DNA of 64,000 nucleotides from NCBI GenBank assembly GCA_025765615.1, contig JAIVFJ010000035.1, forward strand, positions 62,001 through 126,000, written 5' to 3'. Shown here piece by piece: positions 8,717 through 20,508 of the stretch. The DNA is from Zopfochytrium polystomum (Eukaryota; Chytridiomycota; Chytridiomycetes; Chytridiales; Chytridiaceae). The notes below the pieces were generated by a model. The model worked only from the letters and a program-made list of their open reading frames with translations. It was not told where the DNA came from and did no database searches. The position numbers were made by a program, and so were the translations under genes. Within the stretch, counting starts at the first letter, position 1, and each line of letters begins with the position of its first letter.

Positions 8717-9243
8717 AGAAGGGGAAAACACAGAATCAAGAAAATAGAGAAGTGAGTCTGAAGGAGGTCAGTGTAAGAGAGGGGAGCATCTGTGAAAGAT
8801 CGGAGGGTTGGGATAAGTCAGATTAGGCAACAGCCCATGTCAAGATTGAGAAGGGCAACAGTGGCTCAGTGAACGTCGGGGGGCTCAGCAAGAGATGGGT
8901 GATGAGTGGCTCTTGCTTGTTGGCGTGAGGGGAGTTGTATTGTGTGGTGAAGCCAGATAATGCCTGCAACAAGTTTTATGCGGCTGAGGTAGTGGTCAAT
9001 CCATCTGGAAGAAGCCTTGGTGCGCAAAAGCCAGATGCCTGGGCAAGTGTCAGTGGAGTGCTGGCGACTACACGTGGTGCAGCGAGGTTGAGAGGGTTGT
9101 GAGGAGCTGATACAAGTTCTGTGGGATGATGGAGTGGGAGGGAGGGAAGAGTTGATGTTTGGAGAAGACAGTGGGTGAGAGGCTGTGGAACGAGGGTGAG
9201 AGGCCTGGGAATTTGGTGGAGGGGATCTGCGGGGCTTGGAAGC
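8717..9243 (-). mobile_element. PolyA retroposon copy 1, 5' part
   Basis: This continues the segment at 5413-5590 after the inner LTR insertion. The portion 8717-8885 matches copy 2 (9862-10040) in reverse; 8886-9243 has no counterpart in the window. Total length is about 705 bp. It ends against TTGTGGCCAATTC (9244-9256), the right-hand target duplication. No convincing long frame is present. Confidence 0.8.
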
Positions 9244-9509
9244 TTGTGGCCAATTCTATTCCAGGCAGAGTTGTTCCTCCTCCTCCTCCAGTTGAGGTAG
9301 AAGGTGAAGAGAAATTTGAGGTTGAACAAATCTTGGATGCCAAGTGGTTTGGAAGGACACTCAAGTTCCTTGTTAAGTGGAAAGGTTACTCAGATGCTGA
9401 CAACACCTGGGAACCTGAGTCAAACCTCACTCACTGCCAAGACCTTCTGCTCAAGTTCAAGACCAGGTACCCCACCAAGTTGCAGAAGAGGCCTAAAAGG
9501 GGGAGATGA
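9244..9509 (+). pseudogene. pol: Outer chromovirus pol, chromodomain tail
   Basis: It resumes the outer pol after the retroposon. It encodes SIPGRVVPPPPPVEVEGEEK and the chromodomain FLVKWKGYSDADNTWEPES, then a basic tail and a TGA (9507-9509) adjoining the LTR. Chromodomains of this clade steer integration through modified histones. It is cut off from its own RT and integrase. Confidence 0.9.
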
Positions 9510-9861
9510 TGTTATGAATCACCCTCTGGAAACCTCTGGAAGCTTCTAGAACATTCCTTCATGGAACCTTCTGGAACCTTCTGGAACCTTCTAGAATATT
9601 CCTTCATGGAACCTTGTGGAACCTTCTGGGACCTTCTTTGCTTTCCTGACTTGTCTTGTTGTCATTGGTATCATTGGTATCAATGTATTACTAATTGCTC
9701 TTTCTGGAACTTTCTTTGAGTCTTGACAAGGAAGACTCTCAAAAGGTATAAAAGGGGGATGGGGGACCTGTCCCATCCCTCAAGTGAATTATTGTTTCCA
9801 ATACAATCTTCACTCTCTCAGTTCCTTGTCTGCCTTGCCCTGTCCTGCCATGTTCCTGACA
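9510..9861 (+). repeat. 3' LTR of the outer element
   Basis: It is 352 bp, TG...CA, with heat-shock array, TATA box and the self-primer sequence. It shares the 5'-type variants (GTATTAC, TTTGAGTC, GGAAGACT). Confidence 0.95.
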
Positions 9862-10210
9862 CCAATGTTCACTGCGCCCACTGTTGTCCTTCTCAATCTT
9901 GACATGGGCTGTAGCCTAATCTGACTTATCCCAACCCTCTGACTTTTCACAGCCGTTCCCCTCTCTTACACTGACCTCCTCCTTCTGATTTACTTCTCTA
10001 TTTTCTTGATTCTGTGTTTTTCCCTTCTCCTTTGATCATTGTGGCTTTATGTGCAGTGGATATACCTGACAACCCTGTAAGCCCATAGCGCGTGGGGTGG
10101 GTTTGCTGAGGTGATACCTGGACGTAGTCCATTACGGTTCACTGTTGATGGCTCTTTCTCTTCCGCCAGCCCCTCTGGAGCTGGAACTGAAAAAAAAAAA
10201 AAAAAAAAAA
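9862..10210 (+). mobile_element. PolyA retroposon copy 2 (partial), ending in A20
   Basis: It matches copy 1 from the first base after the outer LTR to the polyA tract at 10190-10210. Because the homology starts directly at the LTR edge, the outer gypsy element probably inserted into this retroposon; its upstream part was lost or moved. Confidence 0.75.
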
Positions 10211-10510
10211 GAAGCAGGCAAGAGGTACATCGACGGTTTGTTTAGGTGTCTCGGTGGCTTTGTACTTGTTTTTGTTGGTGCTTGACCTTGACCGCCTGCT
10301 GGGTTCATGCTGTACTGCTTCTTGTTGCAGGTAAAACTGCCTCTTCAGCGGCTCGTTTTGAGGATTCTTGAGCGGAGGACGACGAAGAGGACGACGAAGA
10401 GGAAGTCTGCATAAGCGGATTCAATATTTTCCTTCCCCTTTACTTTTTGACTTTCTGTTTTACTGTTTTACTGGTCGTTCTCCCTTCTCAACCCCTGCGA
10501 CAAGAACAGG
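10211..10510. other. Intergenic, no gene seen
   Basis: Unique DNA lies between the transposon nest and the next gene. It has a pyrimidine-rich end (10430-10500) that may be the promoter or leader of the 10511 gene. Confidence 0.4.
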
Positions 10511-11087
10511 ATGGCTCATGGACATCAGTCCCCGCTGCTGATCGGTACGTCGCTCCTCTTGCGCTGTTCGCGCTAGCACCCCTGCTCCGACGGGACAGAA
10601 TGAAGCCTACCCCCAGCCCTCCCTGGATCTCTCGTTCAGCGAAGAATTCGCGATCCTCACTCCGGATGATCTCTCTGACTCTAACTTCGTCGACGGAAAC
10701 GATGGGGATCTGGATCCACAGATCCTGCGATCGGTGCGTTATTGATCGCTTCTGTGTGCTGGCTCGTCTCCAACTAAATCCTCGATCGTAGAGAAATGGT
10801 TTCACATGAAGGAAATGACCGCGCCATACTTCAAATTTAATCGACGAACAACAACATTTGTTTTGACATTTGCGGTCGTGGTCCCATACGCCCTGTACTA
10901 CGGCTCAAAGAAGGTACAGGTCGAACAGAGGGAAACCGGCAAAGTTGCTGCACGTCTTCATTCAAACACGTGGATCGATAGCGTAACCTCACTTTTACTC
11001 ATTGTTTGACCGCAGTTCGCCGGCCTCAAGCTGCGGGGCCTCCGCCAAGGAGAGGCCATTTGGGCGAGCGAGACTGCGGAAAAGTGA
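10511..11087 (+). CDS. Candidate mitochondrial complex I subunit (NDUFB4/B15-like)
   Basis: Four exons are proposed: 10511-10544, 10606-10733, 10794-10913 and 11016-11087. The product is about 117 residues: an acidic N-terminal half (SEEFAILTPDDLSDSNF), then KWFHMKEMTAPYFKFNRRTT, one membrane span (TTFVLTFAVVVPYALYY) and a basic tail (FAGLKLRGLRQGEAIW). The layout of 'W..mre...yfkf..rt', one span and a GxRxG-like tail resembles fungal B15 subunits of NADH dehydrogenase. The junctions keep frame but the first intron is uncertain. Another small mitochondrial inner-membrane protein is possible. Confidence 0.45.
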
Positions 11088-11197
11088 AGAAAGAAATAAA
11101 AATCCACAGTTTTGAACAAGTCAGCAAACACAATCGGGCGGGCTGTCTAATTGGACGCGTTCAGCCCTGTGCCTCGTCGCCTTCGTCAGAGCTGGCA

Positions 11198-14100
11198 ATG
11201 TTCGGAGGATTCGGCTCCAACCAGCCCACTGGTGGCCTTTTTGGGCAACCGCAGCAGGCTCAGCAACCATCAGCGTTTGGTAACCAGAGTACTGGAGGTG
11301 TGACGATTCAACTTTCGAAAAAACGAGGATGATGAGGTTCGCAAACCTTCTAACGTTGAATTCAGGATTTGGAGCCAGCTCGGGGTTTGGCACAGGCGCA
11401 CCCGGCTTTGGATCGTCTTTTGGTGCCGGGACCACGCAAGGTTGGCTTGTAATCATGCTTTAAACGAGACTGACGCAGAGTTCAGGTTTTGGCGGGGCCG
11501 GATCTGGATTTGGTGCCGCGCGCCCGACATTTGGCGCAACTGGATCAGTCTTCGGTGGAGGCGCGACGCCTGCCGGAGGGTTTGGGTCGTTTGGTGGTAT
11601 GCGCAAGGCCAATGAAATTGTTTGATTATCTAACTTTCTGGCAGCTACCACACAGCCTTCAAGCTTCGGAGGCGGGACGGGTTTTGTCGGCGCTAACGCA
11701 GGCTTCGGTAATCAGACAGCAGGAGGTTTCGGCTCTGGGCTGGCTGGACAATCTGCGTTTGGTGCTGGAAGTTCTGCTTTCGGGCAAACAGGAATGGGCG
11801 TCGCTGGAGGAGGATTTGGCGGGCCAGGACAAACTACAGCGACCTCCAACTGCGGTACCGGTAACCCCACATTCGCACCGACAGGAGAACGCGAATCCGC
11901 CCAAGGCGTGAATAGCAATGCGGTTATCTACTTCCAGAGCGTCAGCGCGATGCCCAACTACAAGAACTGGAGTTTTGAGGTAACTACATTTGTGAAGATT
12001 GATTGTTAACTTGGCTCCAGGAACTGCGCGTTCAAGACTACGCCATGAACAAAAAGTTCTCCACAACGAGTGGACCAGCTGGATTCGGCACTGGAACTTT
12101 CGGCCAAACGAATCAAGCCGCAGGCGCATTTGGCTCCTCTGCGGGAGGTTTTGGGCAATCGGGAGCAGCTGGAGGAATATTCGGAGCCAGCCAATCTGGA
12201 TCATCTGGCTTTAGCTTTGGCACTACAGGTAAATGACGGCCTCCATACAGATATTTCACCGTCAAATTCAGGAAGCAGCTTCGGTCAAACCGGGACTTCG
12301 GTTTTTGGAGCCGGTCCTTCTCTTGGCGCATCAGCAACAGCTTTTGGCTCAGCACCGACCGCCAGCACAGGTTTCGGTGCGTCCAGTGGTACTGGTTTCG
12401 GATTCGGCTCGAATACAACTAAGCCGGGAGCGTTTGGGAGCTTTGGGAGTGAGTTATTTCCTCCACCTGCCTCGGGTGGTCACTGACATGACTTCCAGCG
12501 AATTCCGCGACGGGTGCTTTTGGTACATCAGGCACTGCTTTCGGTGGTGGAACGGGCACGACAGGGGGAATATTCGGACAGAAGCAGCCTAGCTCGTCCA
12601 CATTTGGGATTACTCAACCGGCCCAGCAGCCGACTGGTTTTAGTTCGACGTTTGGAGGCGGAATAGGTGGTAGTACTTTCGGAGCGCAACAACCAGCCAC
12701 TTCAGCAGGTTTGTTTGGCCGACCTCCCGCCACACAGAGTAAGTGTATTGTCTAAAGGGCTCCCCTTCTAACTCCTTTCATGGCAGATACAGGGTTTGGA
12801 CTAGGTCAGCAGACCCCAGCAACTGGACTATTTGGACCCGGTCAGCCTGCGTCAACCACTTCGTTCGGCGCTGGTGTTGGCGGGTTCGGAAGTACTCCAG
12901 GTTTTGCTGCTGGCCAATCGTCACTATTCGGAGGTGCGAGCAACAGTGGATTCTCTTCTGGGACGTCGTTCGGGGCAAAGCCAGGAGGTTTGCAAGTGGC
13001 TTTTGTCCAGATTTCCCACTTATACCTTGCAGGTCTTTTCGGCAGTACTCAGACAGCAGGTACACCTGGATTTGGAGGCGGGGGGGCCGGTTTCGGAGGG
13101 GGCTTTGGGGGCACGGCGACGCCAGGCTTTGGTTCGGGGTTCCAGTCTTCTCTGACTGGACAAGCCACAGGCCTTGCAAACACAAACCTTGGTGGTTCCC
13201 TATTCAGTTCATCGCTCGGATCGAATGCACCTGGCCCGTCGCTGCACGCTTCCATAGACCAGAGCCCATATGGGAATAACCCGTTGTTCAACGTCCCCGC
13301 TGGATCGTTGTCGTCATCATCGTCGCGAACACCGAAGATATTCCCGACGGCGTCCATCGCAGAGTCCAAAAAGCCAGCAATGCTTCCACACTATAAGATT
13401 ACTCCTAAAAGCGCCAGCAAAATCAAGTTGCGAAATTTTGCATCTTCGCCCTCGCTTCGGGAACCTTCCGTGTTAGACGGCTCCCCTCAGGCACCACCGA
13501 CTGGGTCTGTTCCAAAGGGCGTCTTAAATCTTCTGAAAGGGGAAGCAGACGATTCAGTGTCCCGAGGATTTCCGGACGCCTTCAAACCACGCGTGAAAAA
13601 GCTTGTCCTATCAGGGGAGTCTGGCACTAATTATTTGTCTCCCACATTTGGAAGCCCTTTAGCACCTGGCACGATCTCAAATGAGCCTCCGTCCTCTTCT
13701 AAATCGGTTCGCTTTGTGGAAAATATTGGTGACATTGCTTCCAACTCAGCGGCAGTCGATGTTACGCGAGACATGCCTAAAAGTTCTTCGGCGCCACCTC
13801 AATTATCGAGAGAAAGTGTCGGCTCCCCCGGTGATAGAGTATTAAACACAGGCCTTGTGGAGAAAAGCAGCGAGCAAAGAGACTCAAAATCGAGCTCCCC
13901 TACGCGCGCGTCAGCGTCTTATGAAACTACTCCACCAATTGCCGAGCTTCTGGACATGTCGGAGGAAGAGCTTCGCCGTTTGGAGGGATTCGTGGTTACT
14001 CTTCCGCACGTGGGCTGCGTGAGGTTTCTACGGCCAGTAAACTTGATCGAGGCGTCACCAACTGGAACGAAGGAGGGCGTCTCTCTTATCCCAGGACGTG

Positions 14101-17100
14101 TTATCGTATTCAAACACAAAATGATTGAAGTATATCCGGAGGGAACCGAAAAGGACCCTGTTGGGATGGGTGTTAACGTTCCCGCCGAAGTGCATCTTGA
14201 AAGGTGCTGGGCTGTGGATAAAGCGACTGGAAAAATTATACAAGATGAGACCGATCCGAGATTTGATCGGCATTTCCGAAAATTGCAATCGATTGAAGGA
14301 ACAGTAATGCTTGGATACAATACAAAAACCGGCACCTGGAAATTTCGAGTGGAGCACTTCAGCAAGTACGGTTTGGACGACGATCAAGACGATGATGACA
14401 GCCTCTTTGCTGCTGGTGACGAAATGCAAGACGATGATATTGCTGGGCTGCCGATTGCCTCTTCTCCAGACGATATTGAAGAAGATGACGAGTCCATTAT
14501 GGATGACTCTTTCGCTGACATTAAATCTCGCCAAATGAAACCCACTGCCCGTGTCACTGACCTGCGGACGGTAGTTCTTGCTTCTAGCGGCGCCGGTCGT
14601 GTTCGCCGCCCTGAAAGCAGACTTCAGAATGTAATATCCGCGGATGAGACTGACCCGGACAGCTCTGGTAGCAGCAACGAAATGGACGACGACAAGAGCG
14701 GGACTGTCCCAACAAGCTTTTTGGATGAAGTGTTTGCCAATGCTGAACCGAACCCAAAGGTTTCACTTCCCTTTGCCTCTTCCTCGTCCCACTCTGCAAG
14801 TAGGAGGGTTCAAATTATGCGAGCGAGCCTCTTCGAGGATTCCTCTTCAGGCAGCAGGTCTTCTGTCAGCGGACTGCTTTCTGTGCCTCCGAAGCGCCTT
14901 CATCCTTCATCAGGAAGTTCTTTTAAACGGACGTGGGATCACCAAAATGGGGTAGCGGAGACTACCACTTTGGAAGAAATCGTTCTTTCTCCTCGCGGTC
15001 TCGAGTTCAGGACTGACGAATCATCAGGGGAAAGAGTCGTCCCGATTATAAAGTCTGCCAGATTTTCTCCTTCGCACAGTCAACGGGAGTTCGGACCCGT
15101 TGAAGCTGGGAAGATTTTGAGTCCGCACTCGGAGAGTCCGGTGCAAAGGGTATTGAACCGCAATGTCGTCTTAGATGAGATCTTTCGATCTTCGGCTCCA
15201 GTTGGAGAGAGCACCCACTCGAACTTTAGAGAGAGTGTTATGTTTGGGCGTCAGAAGCTATGCGTGGACTCCGGACTCGTCATGGGGCGGAGTTGCCGAG
15301 TGGGGTGGGGCCCTTCTGGACGTTTTGTGGTTGGCGGCAGGTGACTGTACCCTTTTGCTCTTTTCGCCTGATCGCTTTTTGGTTCCTGAATGGAGTCGTT
15401 TACTGTGTTTGCTCCCTTATCTGATTAATGCATTTGCCAATGAAAAAGGTTTTGTGGCTCTTCGTCATTTACTTCCGTGCGAATCGTGGCGCTCAACGTA
15501 TTCTCTGCTCAGGTATCCTCTCTCCATTGCCACGTGTTGTCACTCCAACATACGACTTATTGAAATTCTCTGTTTGATTGCCATTAGAGCGAAAGTGATG
15601 GAAACCTCCGCGCCACACTCCTGGCCGCGGAGCGTAGTAGACAAATTTCCACTTTGAAAGTGTTTCTGGACCATTCATCGATTGTGCGTACAGACAGCAG
15701 ATCCGACGGGGAAGAAATTGTAGTCCCAAAGGAACCAGTCACCCCGTTAACCTCTGAAAGCATATTTGATGGTGGTAACCAACTGGTTGCTAGATGCCCG
15801 TTGGTGTTACTACGGCCTTCATTACAGTTCGCGTCTGTACTTGAATTCTTCCACTCAAGCTCTGCTGCATCTTCGCAAACTTTGTGGAATCCTCAGCCGT
15901 CATCATCTGAAGATGACCCCCGTCGAACTATCACAAGGTCAGAGTTGGATATTTGGAAACTTGCCTCTGCCATATGGGATTCAATCAGCCTGCCGCACAA
16001 GGACAATGAACCTTTGCGCTTAGACAGTCATCGCGCAGAAGCCATTTTAGAGTCAATGCGAAAGGAGAAGGTATCCAACTGGCTTCGTGAATCAGTGAAT
16101 GCGGAGCTGGAACATGAACTTCGTAAAGTAACCATTTCGCCTGAAGAAACCATTTTTCGTCTTCTTTGTGGACGTCAGATTGGACGAGCAGTGAAAGTTG
16201 CCCTGGCATCTCGTAACTTCAGATTAGCGTCAGTGATTGCTCAGAGTGGCGGACCTAGTTCCACCGTTCTGCTCCCCCAATATCCAGGAGAATCGCGAGA
16301 AAAGCACAAGACACAAGGATTCGGAAAGAGTGCATCTGGCCACGGAGTTCCCGGCCGTATCAGCACGTCGGAGATAACTCGCGGCGACGTATCCAAGCAA
16401 CTCAGCGTTTGGGGCGACATGGATTGTTCCAAACTTATATCATCCAAATCGCTTGACTTGTATAATCTTTTAAGCGGAGATGTTAATCGCTGGGAGCCGC
16501 TCGTGGGCGCCCCTCTTTCATGGAAGCAGACGTTTGGCTTGTTTCTGTGGTACGCCAATGGTGGTGAGCTGAGCTTGAGGGATGCTCTTCATCAGTATGT
16601 AGAAGTTTGGTCGCAGTCATCGTCTGCTGCGAAATCCCCTGTACCGTCGTACCTTGAAGGAAAGCCCTTAACGAACGAAATAGTCCGCCGTCAGGGTGGG
16701 AGCAGATTGCTCTTGGTTCAGGACATTCGCTTCGAACTTTTGAAGCTCCACGCTGATTCTACGCATTTATTGGAGACGGCGTTGAATCCTCTTTCCGTAA
16801 CACCCCAGAGGCTCGATTGCCGGATTTCGTGGGCTATTTGGGCGATTCTAGCACGAGCGAAGAAAGTCAGAGAATTCGTCGACGCTGGGAGGCCCGTAAC
16901 AGTGAAGGGACCAATTGACGCAGCGGTGTTCCCACCACAGCAGCTTGCGTCCAACCGTGCTGATGCCACAACAATGACCCTGATTCTTGGATTGGAAGTC
17001 CTGGAGCTATGGCAGTGGGCTTGCTTTGCAGCGTTATTCTTATCGTCAAAAGTTGGAAGAGAGACAGTGATTCGGAGAATTCTGTCGCAGTGGTATCCCC

Positions 17101-18019
17101 TGAGTGATGCCAGCGGAAGCTGCGCGAACAACATCAACGTGACCAACTCGAACTCGGATTCCGAGCGTTACGAGTCACGAGACTGGGAGTTTATCGTGGA
17201 GAAATTGCACATTCCAGCTCAGTGGGTTCACGAGGCAAAGGTCGGTCATTCCTCTTTTGCGAAAATCTAATTACGGTTTGCCTTCAGGCACTCAAAGCGA
17301 AGTACAATGGCCAAGACCTCGAGGAGGCCATATGTCTCATTGACTGCCGGAAGTTTAGTGAAGCTCACTTTATCGCTATTCAAAAAATATGTCCTGACTG
17401 CATTATAAATGGTGGGGTCGAGACTTTTCCTAACCCACTCGATGCTGGATTAAACAAACTTATTAGGCGAATACGAGCTGGTCAAAGCTTTATTGGCTCA
17501 CATTCCTCCCCATTTAACCGACTCGTGGACTGTGGGTGGAGGCCTTGTTCTTCAGTTCATCGATTGTCTCGAGGAAGGTCGTGCAGTCATCGCGGCCTCC
17601 ACCCAGGAAGGAAAACTTTCGGTTAAGTTAGAGTCCATGGCAGTTAAAGTTCAGAGTCTTATATTGGATCTTCAACGCGTCCCGGCATTTGATGGGGTGT
17701 CACTTCCAAGAGTTGGGCTGGCCTTTGGCCAGAGCAACGAAACAGATCGCACTATGGCTTTGGCGTGTAAATCTGAAATGATTCAGAAGCTAACGGACGT
17801 ACTGGACCAAGCAGCACGTCTGAACAGCGTGCACTCGAACAGTTTTGTGAGCGCCTCCTTCTTTGCCACTCCATCCAACAACTGTTGACAAGCAATGTTT
17901 CCCAGCTTGCGGTTTCCGCGTTGCACGACGCTTCAACTGCGTCCGAAGACGGCTTGACAGGACCAAATCGCATTGAGCACGCTGCGTTGTCTTGGTTTTC
18001 TCGTCAAATTCATGTTTAA
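11198..18019 (+). CDS. NUP98: Nucleoporin NUP98-NUP96 precursor
   Basis: It starts MFGGFGSNQPTGGLFGQP. Exons 1-9 (introns 11298-11365, 11441-11485, 11597-11644, 11980-12020, 12229-12271, 12449-12498, 12739-12786, 12988-13032) encode dense FG/GLFG repeats. These are interrupted by a GLEBS-like Rae1/Gle2-binding segment (YKNWSFEELRVQDY) that spans one splice junction. The autoproteolytic domain follows (from ELLDMSEEELRRLEGFVVTL) and ends in the cleavage site HFSKYGL near 14359; cutting before Ser frees the two nucleoporins. The NUP96 half holds an acidic stretch, GRSCRVGWGPSG and an alpha-helical domain (LLCGRQIGRAVKVALASRNF; ALKAKYNGQDLEEA). Later introns include 17240-17288, about 17417-17466 and probably 17765-17814. 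Splicing at 15340-15595 is unresolved. The next gene begins 31 bp after the stop. Confidence 0.95.
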
Positions 18020-18050
18020 GGCCTACGAGAAAAAATAAAAAAAAGTAAAA

Positions 18051-18502
18051 ATGCGCCTTTCTCTTGCCGTTGCTGTCGTGGCCGCCGTCGCGTCAGTCGC
18101 GGGGGTTGCTGTTCCTGACCATCACAACGATAAGAAGCTGCGAAGCTTCAAGAAACTGTCGCCCGACTTCAACAAGGAGGGCGAGGACTTCCTGCCTGTA
18201 TACGCTGGTATGTTGGGTCGGCCCTGACCAGAAACACTCAGGCAATCGATTTGAGTGTCCGCAATCACTCCAGCGTACCCCTGTATGACTGACCTTGCAG
18301 ACTGATTGAAATGAATCAATTAGATAGCTCCACTACTGGTGCTCCCCCAATCTTCGTAAACCAGGATCTTCTGGGCGACCAGGCCGGCCTTCTTATCCCA
18401 CCGCAGTCCGAAGCTTCGACGAAGCTTAAGAAAATTGCGGAGGTTGCCCGTCCGCAAGGCACTAAGGTAAACTTTAACAAGGACGACGAAGACGACGACG
18501 AC

Positions 18503-18537
<35 letters not shown>

Positions 18538-20466
18538 GGACGATGATGATGATGATGGACACAAACATCGCCACCACCATCACCATCACCACCATCATCA
18601 TCACCATGGTCACCATGGTCACCATGAGGGACACAAGCATGGGCTCAGAGTTGACAAAAAAACTGGGAAGCTTGGACTGGGACTTCTGGTTTCATCCGTT
18701 CCTACTCGACTCGGTGGTGAACCTTGGGTGCAGTTCTCCCACCCCGCCTTCCCCAAGTATGGCATTCGAGCCCGAACAGGAGGAAAGCTATGCGACTCAA
18801 CCGTCGAGCAGATTACTGGCTATTTTGATGTGGAGGATAAGCACTTTTTCTTTTGGTTTTTTGAATCGCGCTCCAAACCCGATGTGGATCCTCTCATTCT
18901 CTGGTTGAATGGTGGACCAGGTTGCAGCTCGCTGACAGGATTGCTGATGGAGCTCGGCCCTTGCATCGTCAACGAGGGGGGAAATGGAACAACACCCAAT
19001 CCCCATTCCTGGAACAAAAAAGCAAACATTATTTTTCTGGACCAGCCAACGAACGTTGGCTTCAGTTACTCGGAGTCTGATGGTGTCTCCTCAACAACCG
19101 ATGCTGCAGACGATGTTCATGTGTTCCTTCAACTTTTCCTCTCTGCGTATCCGAAGTATGCGGCAGCTCCTTTCCACGTAACCGGTAAGTTTCGAGTTTT
19201 TTCGAAAGATAGACTGCTGCTGACCTTTCCATTTGACAGGTGAATCCTATGCTGGACACTAGTAAGCTGTTGTTACTGCAAAAGCGCGTTTGACATGCCT
19301 GCAGTATTCCCGCCATTGCCTCTGCCATCGTTGACGGGAACGAAGAAGTTGGCGATGAAGCGATCCTAAAAATTAACCTCGCGTCTGTTGCAATTGGTAG
19401 GAGATTTCCTGTCCTATTTGTTTCAACACTAAAGTGCGAACCAGGAAATGGCCTGACTGATCCCGCCATCCAGTAAGCCAAGAATGAGTTTCGCATTATT
19501 TTGTAACGCAGGTGGCACGCCAGATACAAGTATTACTCTGAATTCGCTTGTGGAAACAGCTGTAGGTGGCCTTATGATTCTGGTTCAGATCTATCTAATT
19601 TGTCTCAAGACGGCCCTATCTTCGAGCAGTCTGAGTGCGATGCGATGGACAGTCGATACCCCCCTCTGCCGCAGCATGATTGATGGCTGCTACAACTACC
19701 AGAACACATTCACTTGCGTTCCCTCCGCGATATACTGCAACAACGCTATGATTGGGCCTTTCCAAAAGACTGGGTTGAACATTTATGATATCAGGAAGAA
19801 GTGCGATCCCAGTAACCCGTTGTGCTATTCGGTAGGTGGCAGAGAGAGCGCAGCTTTCATCTTAATACCGCCACAGATCCTCAGCGACATTGAATCATAC
19901 CTGAACGATCCCACAGTTCAGCTCGAGCTGGGAACTGACATTGAATACAAGGTAACGAGATTGTTATCTATAAGGGAAACTCACGACGAGGAAACAGGGG
20001 TGCAACACTGATGTCAACATGCGCTTCCTGCTGAATGGTGACTGGATGCGGCCGTATGTCCGAGAAGTTCCCAAAATCATTGATGCAGGCATCGACGTTC
20101 TTATCTACGTTGGCGATGCCGACTACATCTGCAACTGGATGGGCAACCGGGCTTGGACCCTTGAATTGGATTGGTACGGAAAAGATGGCTTCAATGAAGC
20201 CCCGGAGCTTGCCTGGGTCTCTCCGGCAACGGGAAAGAAAGCAGGCGAATTCAGATCTTTCGAAAAGCTAACGTACCTTCGCGTGTACGAAGCAGGCCAC
20301 ATGGGTGAGGATCGCTTTGTCGACGGTCGCACTTTCGTCTAAACAACTTCACCTCCCATTGATCGCAGTTCCTTACGATCAGCCAGAGCACAGCGCTGAC
20401 TTTCTCGAAACTTGGATCGACAAGTCGAAGTTTGCAGAGCTGAAGGCTGTATCCAAGCCGGTGTAA
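18051..20466 (+). CDS. Serine carboxypeptidase (S10, carboxypeptidase Y-like)
   Basis: It has a signal peptide (MRLSLAVAVVAAVASVAGVA), then a propeptide containing a poly-Asp run and a poly-His run (18482-18637), then the S10 domain. Visible landmarks are LILWLNGGPGCSS, the catalytic Ser in GESYAGHY, Asp in YVGDADYICNW and His in EAGHM|VPYDQP, so the triad is complete. Disulphide-region motifs (FTCVPSAIYCNNA) are like vacuolar CPY. Introns: 18208-18323, 19185-19239, 19262-19304, 19397-19444, 19473-19511, 19562-19609, then further ones near 19830, 19952 and 20305. The catalytic Ser sits on a 22-nt exon. The frame slips by one base at a C6 run (19659-19664) between EQSECDAMDSRY and CRSMIDGCYNYQ: a real lesion, a read error or a very short intron. 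It converges on SPB4 with 42 bp between stops. Confidence 0.9.
18482..18637 (+). repeat. GAC/GAT then CAC/CAT triplet tracts within the carboxypeptidase
   Basis: Triplets encode about 24 acidic residues, mostly Asp, then a run rich in His (12 consecutive) ending in GHHGHHEGHKHG. The tracts keep frame, so they are translated into the propeptide. Confidence 0.9.
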
Positions 20467-20508
20467 ACCCATTCATGAATGCGTTGTTGCCTTCTAGCAA
20501 CTCAAAAC

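Larger units (their letters stand above)
1979..9861 (+). mobile_element. Outer Ty3/gypsy chromovirus copy, rearranged and interrupted
   Basis: The copy runs from an inverted LTR fragment (1979-2110), through pol (2113-5412), to the chromodomain tail (9244-9509) and the 3' LTR (9510-9861). The 5' LTR and gag are missing: an inverted LTR end is joined straight to the protease-coding ATG. The body is split at 5412/9244 by a polyA retroposon flanked by a 13-bp duplication (TTGTGRCCAATTC, one mismatch). DNA just after the 3' LTR continues as retroposon copy 2, so this element probably inserted into that retroposon. Two frameshifts and a nonsense codon show it is dead. Confidence 0.85.

Noticed and set aside
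12780..13032. Start of a separate gene at the ATG near 12780.
   Set aside because: That frame lies inside NUP98-96 and reads through an in-frame 45-nt intron (12988-13032); the FG repeats continue from upstream exons.
18316..18640. Minus-strand frames rich in Ser or Val/Met opposite the carboxypeptidase.
   Set aside because: They are shadows of the Asp/His triplet tracts.
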